In this document: positions 36,398 through 44,314 of the stretch, piece by piece
Numbering within the stretch: position 1 is the first letter of the stretch
How the letters are laid out: every line of letters starts with the position of its first letter
Assembly: GCA_944381475.1 (NCBI GenBank)
Contig: CALWLH010000037.1
Span: forward strand, 30,126 to 94,125
From: an uncultured Lachnospiraceae bacterium
GTDB taxonomy: Bacteria; Bacillota; Clostridia; Lachnospirales; Lachnospiraceae
Length of the DNA stretch: 64,000 nucleotides
Direction of reading: 5' to 3'
Position numbers and translations under genes: made by a program
Notes under the pieces: generated by a model
The model's input: only the letters and a program-made list of their open reading frames with translations
Told to the model about the DNA's origin: nothing
Database searches by the model: none

Positions 36398-36446
36398 CAG
36401 GGGTCAAAATACCTTTTGACCCCAACATCATCTGATAAATGAGATA
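36398..36446 (+). repeat. REP-like element, copy 1
   Basis: A perfect 10-bp inverted repeat GGGGTCAAAA / TTTTGACCCC around TACC (36400-36423), followed by a tail CATCATCTGATAAATGAG. A near copy lies at 50115. Just upstream (36321-36392) are further inverted repeats, e.g. CATTCGCC / GGCGAATG, and GC-rich GTCCGCTTTAGCGGGC. Confidence 0.75.
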
Positions 36447-36475
36447 AAAAAATGTAAGCTGCAAGGAGAACGTAT

Positions 36476-36688
36476 ATGAAGCTGCTGATCAAACAACGTG
36501 TATTTTCCTGGAGGGACACCTTTGACATATATGATGAAGCGGGCAGCAGGAGGGTGATCCACATCTCAAAGGAGCTGTTCCGCTGGGGGGATACATATGT
36601 GCTGGATTTTATCAATCCGGAGGATGAGGCCACGGGCCTTCTGCTGGTTCTAGCTATTGATGCGGTAAACTGCAGCGACAATGACTGA
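36476..36688 (+). CDS. LURP-one-related (YxjI-like) protein with internal deletion
   Basis: A 70-residue remnant. The first about 23 residues, MKLLIKQRVFSWRDTFDIYD, are the N terminus of LURP-one/YxjI-type proteins. The last about 42, ISKELFRWGDTYVLDF and then LLLVLAIDAVNCS, are the C terminus of the same family, whose members are about 160 residues. The middle about 90 residues of the beta-barrel are missing and the join is in frame. The tubby-like fold cannot form as usual, so the product is probably non-functional or has a new role. The function of the bacterial family is unclear. Confidence 0.75.
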   Translation: MKLLIKQRVFSWRDTFDIYDEAGSRRVIHISKELFRWGDTYVLDFINPEDEATGLLLVLAIDAVNCSDND

Positions 36689-36750
36689 GAAAGCCATTTG
36701 GGGTGTAAAGCCCTTTGCCGTGACGCAAGGCAAGACGAAGGGAAAGAAGC

Positions 36751-37674
36751 ATGAACGAGGAATGGATCTACTCCTGCAGACTCTGCCCCAGAGACTGCGG
36801 TGCTGACCGGAGCCGGGGACAGGGGGCCTGTCGGACAAAAATAGAACAGGACGGGACAGGAAGCTGGACCATCCCGGTGGCCAGAGCGGCGCTCCACTAC
36901 TGGGAGGAGCCCTGCATATCGGGAAAAGAGGGCTCTGGGGCAGTGTTCTTTTCTGGGTGCAGCCTGGGCTGCTTGTTCTGTCAGAACCGGGAGATCTCCG
37001 CGGGAGAGTCCGGAAAGTGGATCAGCGCCAGCCGGCTTTCGGAGATTTTTCTTGAGCTCCAGGAAAAGAAAGCCAACAACATCAATCTGGTGACGGCGGG
37101 GCATGTGCTCCCCCTTGTGAGGGAGGCGCTTTTTCTGGCAAAGGAGAGGGGGCTGACAATACCCATCCTGTATAACACCAGCAGCTATGAGCGGGTGGAG
37201 GCCGTCAAAAGCCTTTCCGGCCTGGCGGACATCTATCTGCCGGATCTGAAGTACCACTCCGGATTGCTGGCAAAGCGCTACTCCTTTGCGGAGGACTATT
37301 TCCAGGCGGCGAGCGCCGCTATCCGTGAGATGGTAAGCCAGACCGGCCCGCCGGTCTACGATGAGAGAGGCATGATGCTTAAAGGAACCATTGTGCGCCA
37401 TCTGGTGCTGGCGGGAAGCACCATGGATTCCAAGCGGGTGATCCGATATCTATATGAAACCTACGGAGACGACATCTGCATCTGTATCATGAACCAGTAC
37501 ACCCCCATGGCGGCGGTAAAGGATCATCCTCAGCTGTCCCGCCGTGTGCCGGAGTGGGAGTATCGCCGGGTGGTGGACTATGCCATATCCCTGGGGGTAA
37601 AAAACGGTTTTACCCAGGAGGGGGAGGCTGCCGGCGAGAGCTTTATTCCCCCCTTTGATCACACGGGGGTGTGA
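36751..37674 (+). CDS. PflX-type radical SAM protein
   Basis: A 307-residue enzyme of the radical SAM superfamily, annotated in relatives as a putative pyruvate formate-lyase activating enzyme. An N-terminal cluster CRLCPRDCGADRSRGQGAC is typical of PflX. The radical SAM cluster is GCSLGCLFCQN (C-x3-C-x2-C). Later come INLVTAGHVLP and YLPDLKYHS. The real substrate of PflX is not established. AAGGGAAAG precedes the ATG. It lies 62 bp after the LURP-one remnant and ends before a terminator. Confidence 0.88.
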   Translation: MNEEWIYSCRLCPRDCGADRSRGQGACRTKIEQDGTGSWTIPVARAALHYWEEPCISGKEGSGAVFFSGCSLGCLFCQNREISAGESGKWISASRLSEIFLELQEKKANNINLVTAGHVLPLVREALFLAKERGLTIPILYNTSSYERVEAVKSLSGLADIYLPDLKYHSGLLAKRYSFAEDYFQAASAAIREMVSQTGPPVYDERGMMLKGTIVRHLVLAGSTMDSKRVIRYLYETYGDDICICIMNQYTPMAAVKDHPQLSRRVPEWEYRRVVDYAISLGVKNGFTQEGEAAGESFIPPFDHTGV

Positions 37675-37703
37675 ACAAGAGAGAACGGTACTGCATTGCA
37701 GGA

Positions 37704-37735
37704 ATGGAGCAGGCGCTGGCCTGCTCCATTTTTTT
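37704..37735 (+). terminator. Terminator after the PflX gene
   Basis: Stem ATGGAGCAGGC (37704-37714) with GCCTGCTCCAT (37719-37729), GCTG loop, followed by TTTTTT. Confidence 0.9.
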
Positions 37736-37741
37736 CTTAAA

Positions 37742-37770
37742 GCATATTTGAAAAAAACTCCTCATATACT
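37742..37770 (+). promoter_or_regulatory. Sigma-E-like sporulation promoter before the SPOCS/LysM gene
   Basis: -35 element GCATATT (37742-37748) agrees fully with the Bacillus sigma-E pattern kmATATT. After 14 bp comes CATATACT (37763-37770), 7 of 8 positions of CATACAhT. Spacing is in the usual range. No good sigma-A -35 fits the same -10. Confidence 0.65.
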
Positions 37771-37811
37771 GTGATAAGGCTAGAACATGTACACAAATGG
37801 GAGGTATATTG

Positions 37812-39398
37812 ATGGAGCTGATTAGGAATAATGTGCGCACCATGCGCCATCTGGGAAATTTTGTAAGCCAGATCACCCTGGAGCAGGATATGAATATTCC
37901 GGATAACAAGCCGGATGTGGAGGAGGTGGTGCTGCGTAAGGGCCGTGTGAGTTTAGAGGGCGTGCGGATGGCGGAGGAACGGGCGGAGCTGTCCGGAAAG
38001 CTTATGGTGGAGGTGCTTTACAAGAGTCAGGAGGAGCGGGGCGCACAGGCCGCTTCCCCTGCCATGGAGTGCCTGACAGGGGAAATTTCTTTTAAGGAAA
38101 GCATTCAGACGCCTGGAATGACCAGTCAGGACTATGTGACGCCCGCCTGGGATGTGGAGGATCTGCGGGTGCGGATATTAAACTCCAGGAAGCTGACCAT
38201 CAGCTGTCTGGTGACCTTTACCCTGGAGGCAGGGGCTATTGCGGAGGAGGAGCTGGCGGAGAGCATCGAGGAGACCACCTTAAATAAGCTGGAGGTGGAC
38301 TATACCTGCAAGGAGCTGGAGATTTTAGAGCTGGCAGTGAGAAAGAAGGATTCCTGCCGAATCCGGGAGGAGGTGGAGCTGGGCTCTAATAAGCCCAATA
38401 TATCGAAGCTTCTCTGGAAGGATTTAAATGTGGGGGGACTGGAATATAAGCTGGAGGAGGGGAAGATTTTGCTTCGGGGCGACCTTCTTCTCTTTGCCAT
38501 CTACCAGGGTGAGGAGGAACACATCCCTCTGCAGTGGATGGAGAAGAGCATTCCTTTTTCGGAGGAGCTGGAGTGTCCCCAGGCGATGTTCAGCCAGATT
38601 GCGGATATCCACGTGGGTCTCATGCAGGCGGATGTATCGGTTAAGCCCGACTATGACGGAGAAAACCGGATGCTGTCCCTGGATGTGCTTTTGGAGCTGT
38701 CCATTCAGCTGTCCCAGGAGCAAAAGTGTCAGATGATTTCGGACGCCTATTCCCCCCATCAGGAGCTGGTGATTCAGCGCAAGGAGACAGAACTGCCAAG
38801 GCTTCTGATCAAAAACAACGCAAAGTGCAAGCTGACGGAAAAACTGACCCTGCCGGAGGATGCGGCCTGCCTTCAGATTTGCTACAGCCATGGTCATGTA
38901 CATGTGGACCGGGTGTATGTGGAGGAGGATCTGGTGGTAGAGGGGGCTGTGGAGGTGGAGCTGGTATATATGTCGGCAGATGACAGCAGTCCCATCAGGA
39001 GCTTTAACCAGTCCGTGCCCTTTACCCATCATCTGGAGGTGAAAGGAATCCATGAGGATGTGAGCATGAAGGTACGTCCCCAGACAGAGCAGCTTTCCAC
39101 TGTGATGCTTGGCAGCACGCAGGTGGAGGTTCGGGCGGTGATCGACCTGGACACTCTTGTCTGCGACCGGAATAAGGAACAGATCATCGTGGAGATCAAG
39201 GAGCAGCCCTTTGACGAGGAGGTACTGGCTGCCATGCCAGGTATGACGGGATATGTGGTAAAGGAGGGAGATACCCTCTGGTCCATTGCCAAAAGGTTTT
39301 ATACCAGCATTGACCGGCTGCGCCGCTACAACAACCTGACGGGGGATTGTGTGCGGCCCGGGGAAAAGCTGCTGATCGTGAAGGAGGGACAGCTGTAG
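37812..39398 (+). CDS. SPOCS (DUF3794)-LysM spore-envelope protein
   Basis: A 528-residue protein without a signal peptide. The N-terminal half begins LGNFVSQITLEQDMNIPDNK and continues with PDVEEVVLRKGRVSLEG, the SPOCS/DUF3794 pattern found in spore coat morphogenetic proteins. Similar beta-rich units recur: LWKDLNVGGLEYKLEEGKIL, VDRVYVEEDLVVEGAVEVEL, and a further DUF3794-type copy near residues 270-420. The C terminus is one LysM domain, YVVKEGDTLWSIAKRFYTS. It probably coats the forespore and binds spore peptidoglycan. ATG 37812 has GGGAGG 8 bases upstream. The sigma-E-like promoter supports mother-cell expression. Confidence 0.87.
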   Translation: MELIRNNVRTMRHLGNFVSQITLEQDMNIPDNKPDVEEVVLRKGRVSLEGVRMAEERAELSGKLMVEVLYKSQEERGAQAASPAMECLTGEISFKESIQTPGMTSQDYVTPAWDVEDLRVRILNSRKLTISCLVTFTLEAGAIAEEELAESIEETTLNKLEVDYTCKELEILELAVRKKDSCRIREEVELGSNKPNISKLLWKDLNVGGLEYKLEEGKILLRGDLLLFAIYQGEEEHIPLQWMEKSIPFSEELECPQAMFSQIADIHVGLMQADVSVKPDYDGENRMLSLDVLLELSIQLSQEQKCQMISDAYSPHQELVIQRKETELPRLLIKNNAKCKLTEKLTLPEDAACLQICYSHGHVHVDRVYVEEDLVVEGAVEVELVYMSADDSSPIRSFNQSVPFTHHLEVKGIHEDVSMKVRPQTEQLSTVMLGSTQVEVRAVIDLDTLVCDRNKEQIIVEIKEQPFDEEVLAAMPGMTGYVVKEGDTLWSIAKRFYTSIDRLRRYNNLTGDCVRPGEKLLIVKEGQL

Positions 39399-39402
39399 AG
39401 CC

Positions 39403-41985
39403 ATGGGACATTCCGGATTAGACCAGGAGGAAGCAAGACGAAGGCTTCTCATGTACGGGCGCAACGAGCTGCGAAAGGAAAAGGAGCCGGGGGTTCTCTG
39501 GCGCTTTATCGACAAGCTGGCAGATCCCCTGATCTACATATTGCTGGTAGCCGCCATTATCAGTCTGGCACTCCGGGAGGTCAGCGACGCCTGTATCATT
39601 CTGCTGGTAGTGCTGTTAAACGGCATGATCGGCATGATCCAGGAGGGCAAGGCTAAACGAGCCTTAGAAGGGCTGGAGAAGCTGACGGCCCCCAAAGCCT
39701 TTGTAATCAGAAATGGGAGGGAGCAGGAGATCCCGGCGGCGGAGCTGGTGCCGGGGGATCTGGTGCGGCTGGAGGCGGGCTGCTTTGTGCCGGCGGATGG
39801 AAAGCTTCTGGAAAGTGTAAACCTGAAATGCGACGAGGCGTCCTTAAGCGGGGAGTCGGTGCCGGTGGAAAAGGAAAAAAATGAGCGGATATGGATGTCC
39901 ACCTATGTGACCTATGGCCGGGGAACCATGGAGATCACCGCCACGGGTATGGATACCCGTATCGGGCGCATCGCCGGGATGGTGAGCGCGGCTCCTGTGC
40001 AGAACACACCCCTCCAAAACCGGCTGAAGGATCTGGGAATGGTTCTAAGTATTCTGGCGGTAGGACTCTGCGCCGTCCTGTTTCTGCTGGCCGTACTGCA
40101 GCACAGACCTGTAGGGGAGATGCTTCTTACCGCCATATCCCTGGCGGTGGCGGCGGTTCCTGAGGGGCTTCCGGCAGTGGTAATCATCGTTCTTGCGCTA
40201 AGCGTATCCCGGCTGGTGCGGGTGAATACCATTGTCAGGCGCCTTCCCTCTGTGGAGACGCTGGGCTGCGTCAGCGTGGTGTGCTCGGATAAAACAGGAA
40301 CCCTGACCCAGAACCGGATGAAGGTACAAAAGATCTGGTCCTGCGGCAATGTATTTCCCCCGGAGAGCTTTCGGGGCGCGCGGGACCGCCAGCTCATCGA
40401 GGCACTGGTGCTGTGCAATGACGCCACCATCAACGGCCAGGAGCGGATCGGTGATCCTACAGAGCTTGCGCTGGTGGAGCTGGGCAATCAGCTTGGAATG
40501 GAGAAAAATGATCTGCTTTTAAAACGGGTGCGGGTGGGGGAGATTCCCTTCTCCTCGGAGACGAAGCGCATGACCACGCTGCACCGCGTGGATGGACGGA
40601 ATGTGGAGTACATGAAGGGGGCCATATCCAGTGTGCTGCCCGTCTGCGACAAAGTGTGGAATGGAAAAGAGGCCGTTCCCCTGACAAGAAGCTTAAGGGA
40701 ACAGATCCTGGAAGCGGCGGACCGCATGAGCGAAAAGGCCCTGCGGGTGCTAAGTGCAGCCTATAAGGAGACCAGAAGCCTCTCCGAAGAGGCCCTGACA
40801 TTCCTGGGCTTCGTGGGGATGCTTGACCCGGTGCGCCCTGAAGCCGCCAGGGCTGTGGAGGAATTTAAGAAGGCGGGGGTGCGCACGGTGATGATCACAG
40901 GGGACGCCCTGCCCACAGCCGCGGCCATCGGAAAGGAGCTGGGGCTTTGCTCAGGTGGGCCGCAGGAGTGTATTTCCGGGACAGCTCTGGACGTCATGAG
41001 CGATGAGGAGCTGAAGCAGCGCATAGCCAAGGCAAGAGTCTTTGCCAGAGTTTCTCCGGAGCATAAATGCAGGATTGTCCGGGCCTTTCAGGAAAGGGGG
41101 GAAATCGTGGCCATGACCGGGGACGGCACCAACGATGCTCCGGCCCTGCGGCTTTCAGACATCGGCATTGCCATGGGAAAAGGGGGGACGGATGTGGCCC
41201 GGAGCGCAGCGGATTTTGTGCTGACGGATGACAATTTTGCCACGATCCGGGACGCCATCAGCCAGGGCAGGAGCATTTACAAGAATATAAAAAAATCCAT
41301 CGTGTTTTTGCTGTCCTCCAACTTCGGAGAGATCATTACCATGCTGGCAGCGGTGGCCGCAGGGGTTGCGGCACCCTTAAAGCCCAGCCATATCCTGTGG
41401 ATCAATCTCATCACGGATTCTCTGCCGGCGCTGGCCCTGGGGTGTGATGAAAACGACGAGGAGGCGCTGATGCGTCAGAAGCCCAGGCATCCGAAGGAAA
41501 GTCTTTTTGCCCACGGCGCGCTGGCTCTCACCTGCTTTTATGGGCTGTTGATTGCCGGTATCAGCCTGGCGGCATTTTTCTTTCTCCCAGTGATGCTGGT
41601 TGCAAAAAGCGGGCAGGAGGTGACTCTCTCTGCAATCAGAGCTGTCCTGGGCCAGGAGCAGGTACTTATCCATGCCCAGACCTACGCCTTTACGGTGCTG
41701 GGACTTTCCCAGCTTTTCCATGCCATCGGAATGCGGGATGTGAACCGCTCCTTTTTCGGGATGAATCTGGCGGATAATTCCCTGATGCTGATTGCCCTGG
41801 GGGCGGGTATCGGTCTGCAGCTTCTGGTGACGGAGGTGCCCTTTCTGGTCGGCGCCTTTCAGACCGCCAGGCTCACCCTTTACGAGTGGGGCGTTCTTCT
41901 GGGGCTGTCCATCATCCCGCTTCTGGCCCATGAAGGGATTGTGCTGGGAAAGTATCTTAAAAGGTCGGGCAGCGCTGGCAGATAG
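39403..41985 (+). CDS. P-type Ca2+-transporting ATPase (type IIA)
   Basis: An 860-residue cation pump, likely exporting Ca2+. Actuator motif LSGESVPVEKE; the ion-site helix has AVAAVPEGLPAVVIIVLAL, the P-E-G-L-P of type IIA pumps; phosphorylation site SDKTGTLTQNRM (Asp); hinge MTGDGTNDAPALR. About ten hydrophobic segments are seen. The N terminus is slightly short, beginning at GLDQEEARRRLLMYGRNEL, but includes the usual cation-ATPase N domain. GGAGGG is upstream, inside the end of the preceding gene, and the gap is only 4 bp, so it may be co-expressed with the SPOCS/LysM gene during sporulation. Confidence 0.92.
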   Translation: MGHSGLDQEEARRRLLMYGRNELRKEKEPGVLWRFIDKLADPLIYILLVAAIISLALREVSDACIILLVVLLNGMIGMIQEGKAKRALEGLEKLTAPKAFVIRNGREQEIPAAELVPGDLVRLEAGCFVPADGKLLESVNLKCDEASLSGESVPVEKEKNERIWMSTYVTYGRGTMEITATGMDTRIGRIAGMVSAAPVQNTPLQNRLKDLGMVLSILAVGLCAVLFLLAVLQHRPVGEMLLTAISLAVAAVPEGLPAVVIIVLALSVSRLVRVNTIVRRLPSVETLGCVSVVCSDKTGTLTQNRMKVQKIWSCGNVFPPESFRGARDRQLIEALVLCNDATINGQERIGDPTELALVELGNQLGMEKNDLLLKRVRVGEIPFSSETKRMTTLHRVDGRNVEYMKGAISSVLPVCDKVWNGKEAVPLTRSLREQILEAADRMSEKALRVLSAAYKETRSLSEEALTFLGFVGMLDPVRPEAARAVEEFKKAGVRTVMITGDALPTAAAIGKELGLCSGGPQECISGTALDVMSDEELKQRIAKARVFARVSPEHKCRIVRAFQERGEIVAMTGDGTNDAPALRLSDIGIAMGKGGTDVARSAADFVLTDDNFATIRDAISQGRSIYKNIKKSIVFLLSSNFGEIITMLAAVAAGVAAPLKPSHILWINLITDSLPALALGCDENDEEALMRQKPRHPKESLFAHGALALTCFYGLLIAGISLAAFFFLPVMLVAKSGQEVTLSAIRAVLGQEQVLIHAQTYAFTVLGLSQLFHAIGMRDVNRSFFGMNLADNSLMLIALGAGIGLQLLVTEVPFLVGAFQTARLTLYEWGVLLGLSIIPLLAHEGIVLGKYLKRSGSAGR

Positions 41986-42013
41986 GTATGTATCCCCATT
42001 GATTTTTGTGATG

Positions 42014-42051
42014 AAAAACGGTATACTCTTTCGGGAGTATGCCGTTTTTTT
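42014..42051 (+). terminator. Terminator after the P-type ATPase gene
   Basis: Stem AACGGTATACTC (42017-42028) with GAGTATGCCGTT (42035-42046), one G-T pair, then TTTTT. Confidence 0.88.
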
Positions 42052-42131
42052 GAGGGGCTTCATGATTGCGGGGGCCCGGAGCGCGCAGCAATCCCTGTAT
42101 CAAGGGCATCAAAATTTAGAAAAGGAACAAT

Positions 42132-43469
42132 ATGAAGATGGAGCATATCACAGAGGAACTGATCGAATGGATTTATAAAAGCCCCACTGCCTACCAGGTG
42201 GTGGAGAATCTGGAAAAGGAGCTGATAAAAGCCGGGGCGGAGCGCCTTTTTGAAGGGGAGGACTGGCAGCTTATTCCGGGAAAGAGCTATATGGTGACCA
42301 GAAACGACTCTTCGCTGATCGCCTTTTACATGCCGCAAGGCGCAGCGGATCACTTTCAGATCACCGCCAGCCACGCAGACTCTCCCAGCTTTTTTATAAA
42401 GGAAGCGCCTGTGATGAAAACCGAGGGCCGGTATATCCGGCTGAATACGGAGGGGTACGGGGGGATGATCGACAGCTCTTGGTTTGACCGGCCCCTGTCC
42501 ATCGCCGGACGGCTTTTGGTGGAGCAGGAGGGGGGCATAAGAGCCGTAAGTGTGGACGCAGGCCGGGATCTGTGTCTGATCCCCAACCTGGCCATCCACA
42601 TGAACCGTGAGATCAATAGCGGATACAAGTATAATCACCAGACAGATCTTCTGCCGCTTATCGGCATGGGACAGGGGGATTTTGACCTCTATCAGGTGCT
42701 GTGCAAAGGCATGAATGTGGATGCGGATACGGTTCTTGGGTCGGATCTTTATCTTTATAACAGGCAGAGGGGCTGCGTCTGGGGGGCAGAGGGCGAATTT
42801 GTCTCCGCTCCCAGGCTGGACGATCAGCAGAACGTTTTTGCGAGCCTGAAGGCGTATCTTTCTGCCTGTAAAAAAAGAGGACGGCAAAAGCAGGAAAAAG
42901 GCCCCCGCGGCGCCATCCCCGTTCTTGCCGTCTTTGACAATGAGGAGGTGGGAAGCCGCACAAAGCAGGGGGCGGACTCTACATTTCTTGCCGATGTGCT
43001 GGAGCGCATCGGGGAAGGCTTGGGAAAGAACCCTGGAGCCGTCAGGAAGATGATCGCAGCCAGCTTTCTCATCTCTGCGGACAATGCCCACGCCCTGCAC
43101 CCGAACCATCCGGAGAAGGCGGACCCCAATAACCGTCCGGTGATTAATGGAGGCATTGTAATCAAGTACAATGCCAGCCAGCGCTACATCACCGACGGCT
43201 TTTCCGGCGCGGTCATAAAAAAGCTCTGTAAAGAGGCTGGGGTGCCCTTCCAGTCCTACTTTAACCGTGCGGACATCCCCGGAGGCTCCACCCTGGGAAA
43301 CATCTCCCTCTCCCATGTCTCCCTGTGCAGTGCGGATATCGGTCTGGCGCAGCTTGCCATGCACTCCGCTTACGAGACCGCTGGTGTGAAGGACACCGGG
43401 TATATGCTGCGGCTGCTGGAGCTTTTCTTCGAGACGGATCTGGCGATAGGGAACGTTTTTTGCAGATAG
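42132..43469 (+). CDS. M18-family aminopeptidase
   Basis: A 445-residue zinc aminopeptidase (DAP/ApeB type) that releases N-terminal, often acidic, residues from peptides in the cytosol. Metal and active-site regions: ITASHADSPSFFIKEAP (first His, Asp), AVFDNEEVGSRTKQGADS (bridging Glu region), SADNAHALHPNHPEKADP and the C-terminal ISLSHVSLCSADIGLAQLAM (His). The AAAGGAA site is modest. It sits alone between two terminators. Confidence 0.92.
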   Translation: MKMEHITEELIEWIYKSPTAYQVVENLEKELIKAGAERLFEGEDWQLIPGKSYMVTRNDSSLIAFYMPQGAADHFQITASHADSPSFFIKEAPVMKTEGRYIRLNTEGYGGMIDSSWFDRPLSIAGRLLVEQEGGIRAVSVDAGRDLCLIPNLAIHMNREINSGYKYNHQTDLLPLIGMGQGDFDLYQVLCKGMNVDADTVLGSDLYLYNRQRGCVWGAEGEFVSAPRLDDQQNVFASLKAYLSACKKRGRQKQEKGPRGAIPVLAVFDNEEVGSRTKQGADSTFLADVLERIGEGLGKNPGAVRKMIAASFLISADNAHALHPNHPEKADPNNRPVINGGIVIKYNASQRYITDGFSGAVIKKLCKEAGVPFQSYFNRADIPGGSTLGNISLSHVSLCSADIGLAQLAMHSAYETAGVKDTGYMLRLLELFFETDLAIGNVFCR

Positions 43470-43531
43470 GTTCTGTTTGGCCAGAAGCCGCGGTTGGGCA
43501 GGAGAACGCTGATAATGATGCTGTGGTTTTG

Positions 43532-43572
43532 AAAAAAGCCCAGCCGGCACCCGCAGGCGGACGGCTGGGCTT
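43532..43572 (-). terminator. Terminator of the 43582-44061 gene
   Basis: On the minus strand: stem AAGCCCAGCCG / CGGCTGGGCTT (11 bp, 15-base loop) followed by a T-run (complement of 43532-43537). It may also stop the convergent aminopeptidase transcript. Confidence 0.85.
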
Positions 43573-43581
43573 ATAAAAGCC

Positions 43582-44061
43582 TTATTTTTTCTTTTTTCCA
43601 AAGAGCCCTTTCTTTTTCTTGGGCTCCGGCTGGGGAATGGAGCCGCCCCGGACACTCTTAATTTCCGTGATATAGATGCCGCTGACAACGGCTTTAATCT
43701 CCTTCTTTACAGGAATGACCTCAAATACCTTGGGGTCAGCCATGAGGGTCATGATTCTGGGACCGATTTTTACCTTTACGAAGGGGATCTTGGATCTTTT
43801 CATGTATTTTGGAGTCTGCTCCATGACCTCCTTTGGAAGCTGCGCATCACACAGACGCATGACTTTTTTATCAATTACCAGCATGGACATGGTCTGAGCC
43901 ATGGCATCCATCTGTTCTTTTTGAGCCAGCTGCTTTTTCTGAAGCTTGCTTCCCACAACCATCAGTACGATTAATATAACGACAACCACCGCCAGCACTA
44001 TGAGCAGCACATTCACCCATGTGGCCAGTGCCAGGACTGCCGGTATTCCATTACCAAACAT
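43582..44061 (-). CDS. Hypothetical single-pass membrane protein
   Basis: A 159-residue protein I cannot assign to a family. Residues 10-38 are one long membrane helix (LATWVNVLLIVLAVVVVILI). A Gln/Lys-rich coiled segment follows, then a compact cytosolic domain (about 65-140) with VKIGPRIMTLMADPKVFEVI, and a lysine-rich tail (PKKKKGLFGKKKK). ATG 44061 has a perfect AGGAGG 7 bases upstream; a longer open frame to 44592 lacks any site and overlaps the divergent promoter. A good promoter lies at 44096-44124. Confidence 0.75.
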   Translation of the reverse strand: MFGNGIPAVLALATWVNVLLIVLAVVVVILIVLMVVGSKLQKKQLAQKEQMDAMAQTMSMLVIDKKVMRLCDAQLPKEVMEQTPKYMKRSKIPFVKVKIGPRIMTLMADPKVFEVIPVKKEIKAVVSGIYITEIKSVRGGSIPQPEPKKKKGLFGKKKK

Positions 44062-44095
44062 TACCGTTCCTCCTAAAACTTCATAATTATACAGT

Positions 44096-44124
44096 ATTAT
44101 AGCATTAAAATTTATCCCTGACAA
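44096..44124 (-). promoter_or_regulatory. Predicted promoter of the 43582-44061 gene
   Basis: Reading the minus strand: -35 TTGTCA (44124-44119), 17-bp spacer, -10 TATAAT (44101-44096) with TGC before it (extended -10). Confidence 0.72.
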
Positions 44125-44209
44125 GCATAATTTGACGGCAGAGTCTGGAGCGGATATGCGAAAAGCAGCCAAAACAAAGAAATCCGGCATTTTGTGTCCG
44201 GCGTTCAGG

Positions 44210-44238
44210 TAGACAAACAGCAAGGACCGTGCTATAAT
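44210..44238 (+). promoter_or_regulatory. Predicted promoter of the GH5 gene
   Basis: -35 TAGACA (44210-44215), 17-bp spacer, consensus -10 TATAAT (44233-44238) with an extended TGC. Divergent from the promoter at 44096. Confidence 0.72.
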
Positions 44239-44314
44239 AAAAAACATAACAGGGCTGTCCGGGGCATATGAGGCAGGACTCCGGGCAGGACGGAAACGAT
44301 TTTGGGGAGGGTTT

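Noticed and set aside
36397..37401. A 334-codon minus-strand frame over the PflX gene and LURP-one remnant
   Set aside because: It overlaps two supported genes and the REP-like repeat, with no recognisable domain.
42060..43688. A 542-codon open frame on the minus strand over the M18 aminopeptidase gene
   Set aside because: It is antisense to a gene with full family signatures, has no ribosome binding site, and its product is rich in His, Arg and Pro as expected for a shadow of GC-rich coding DNA.
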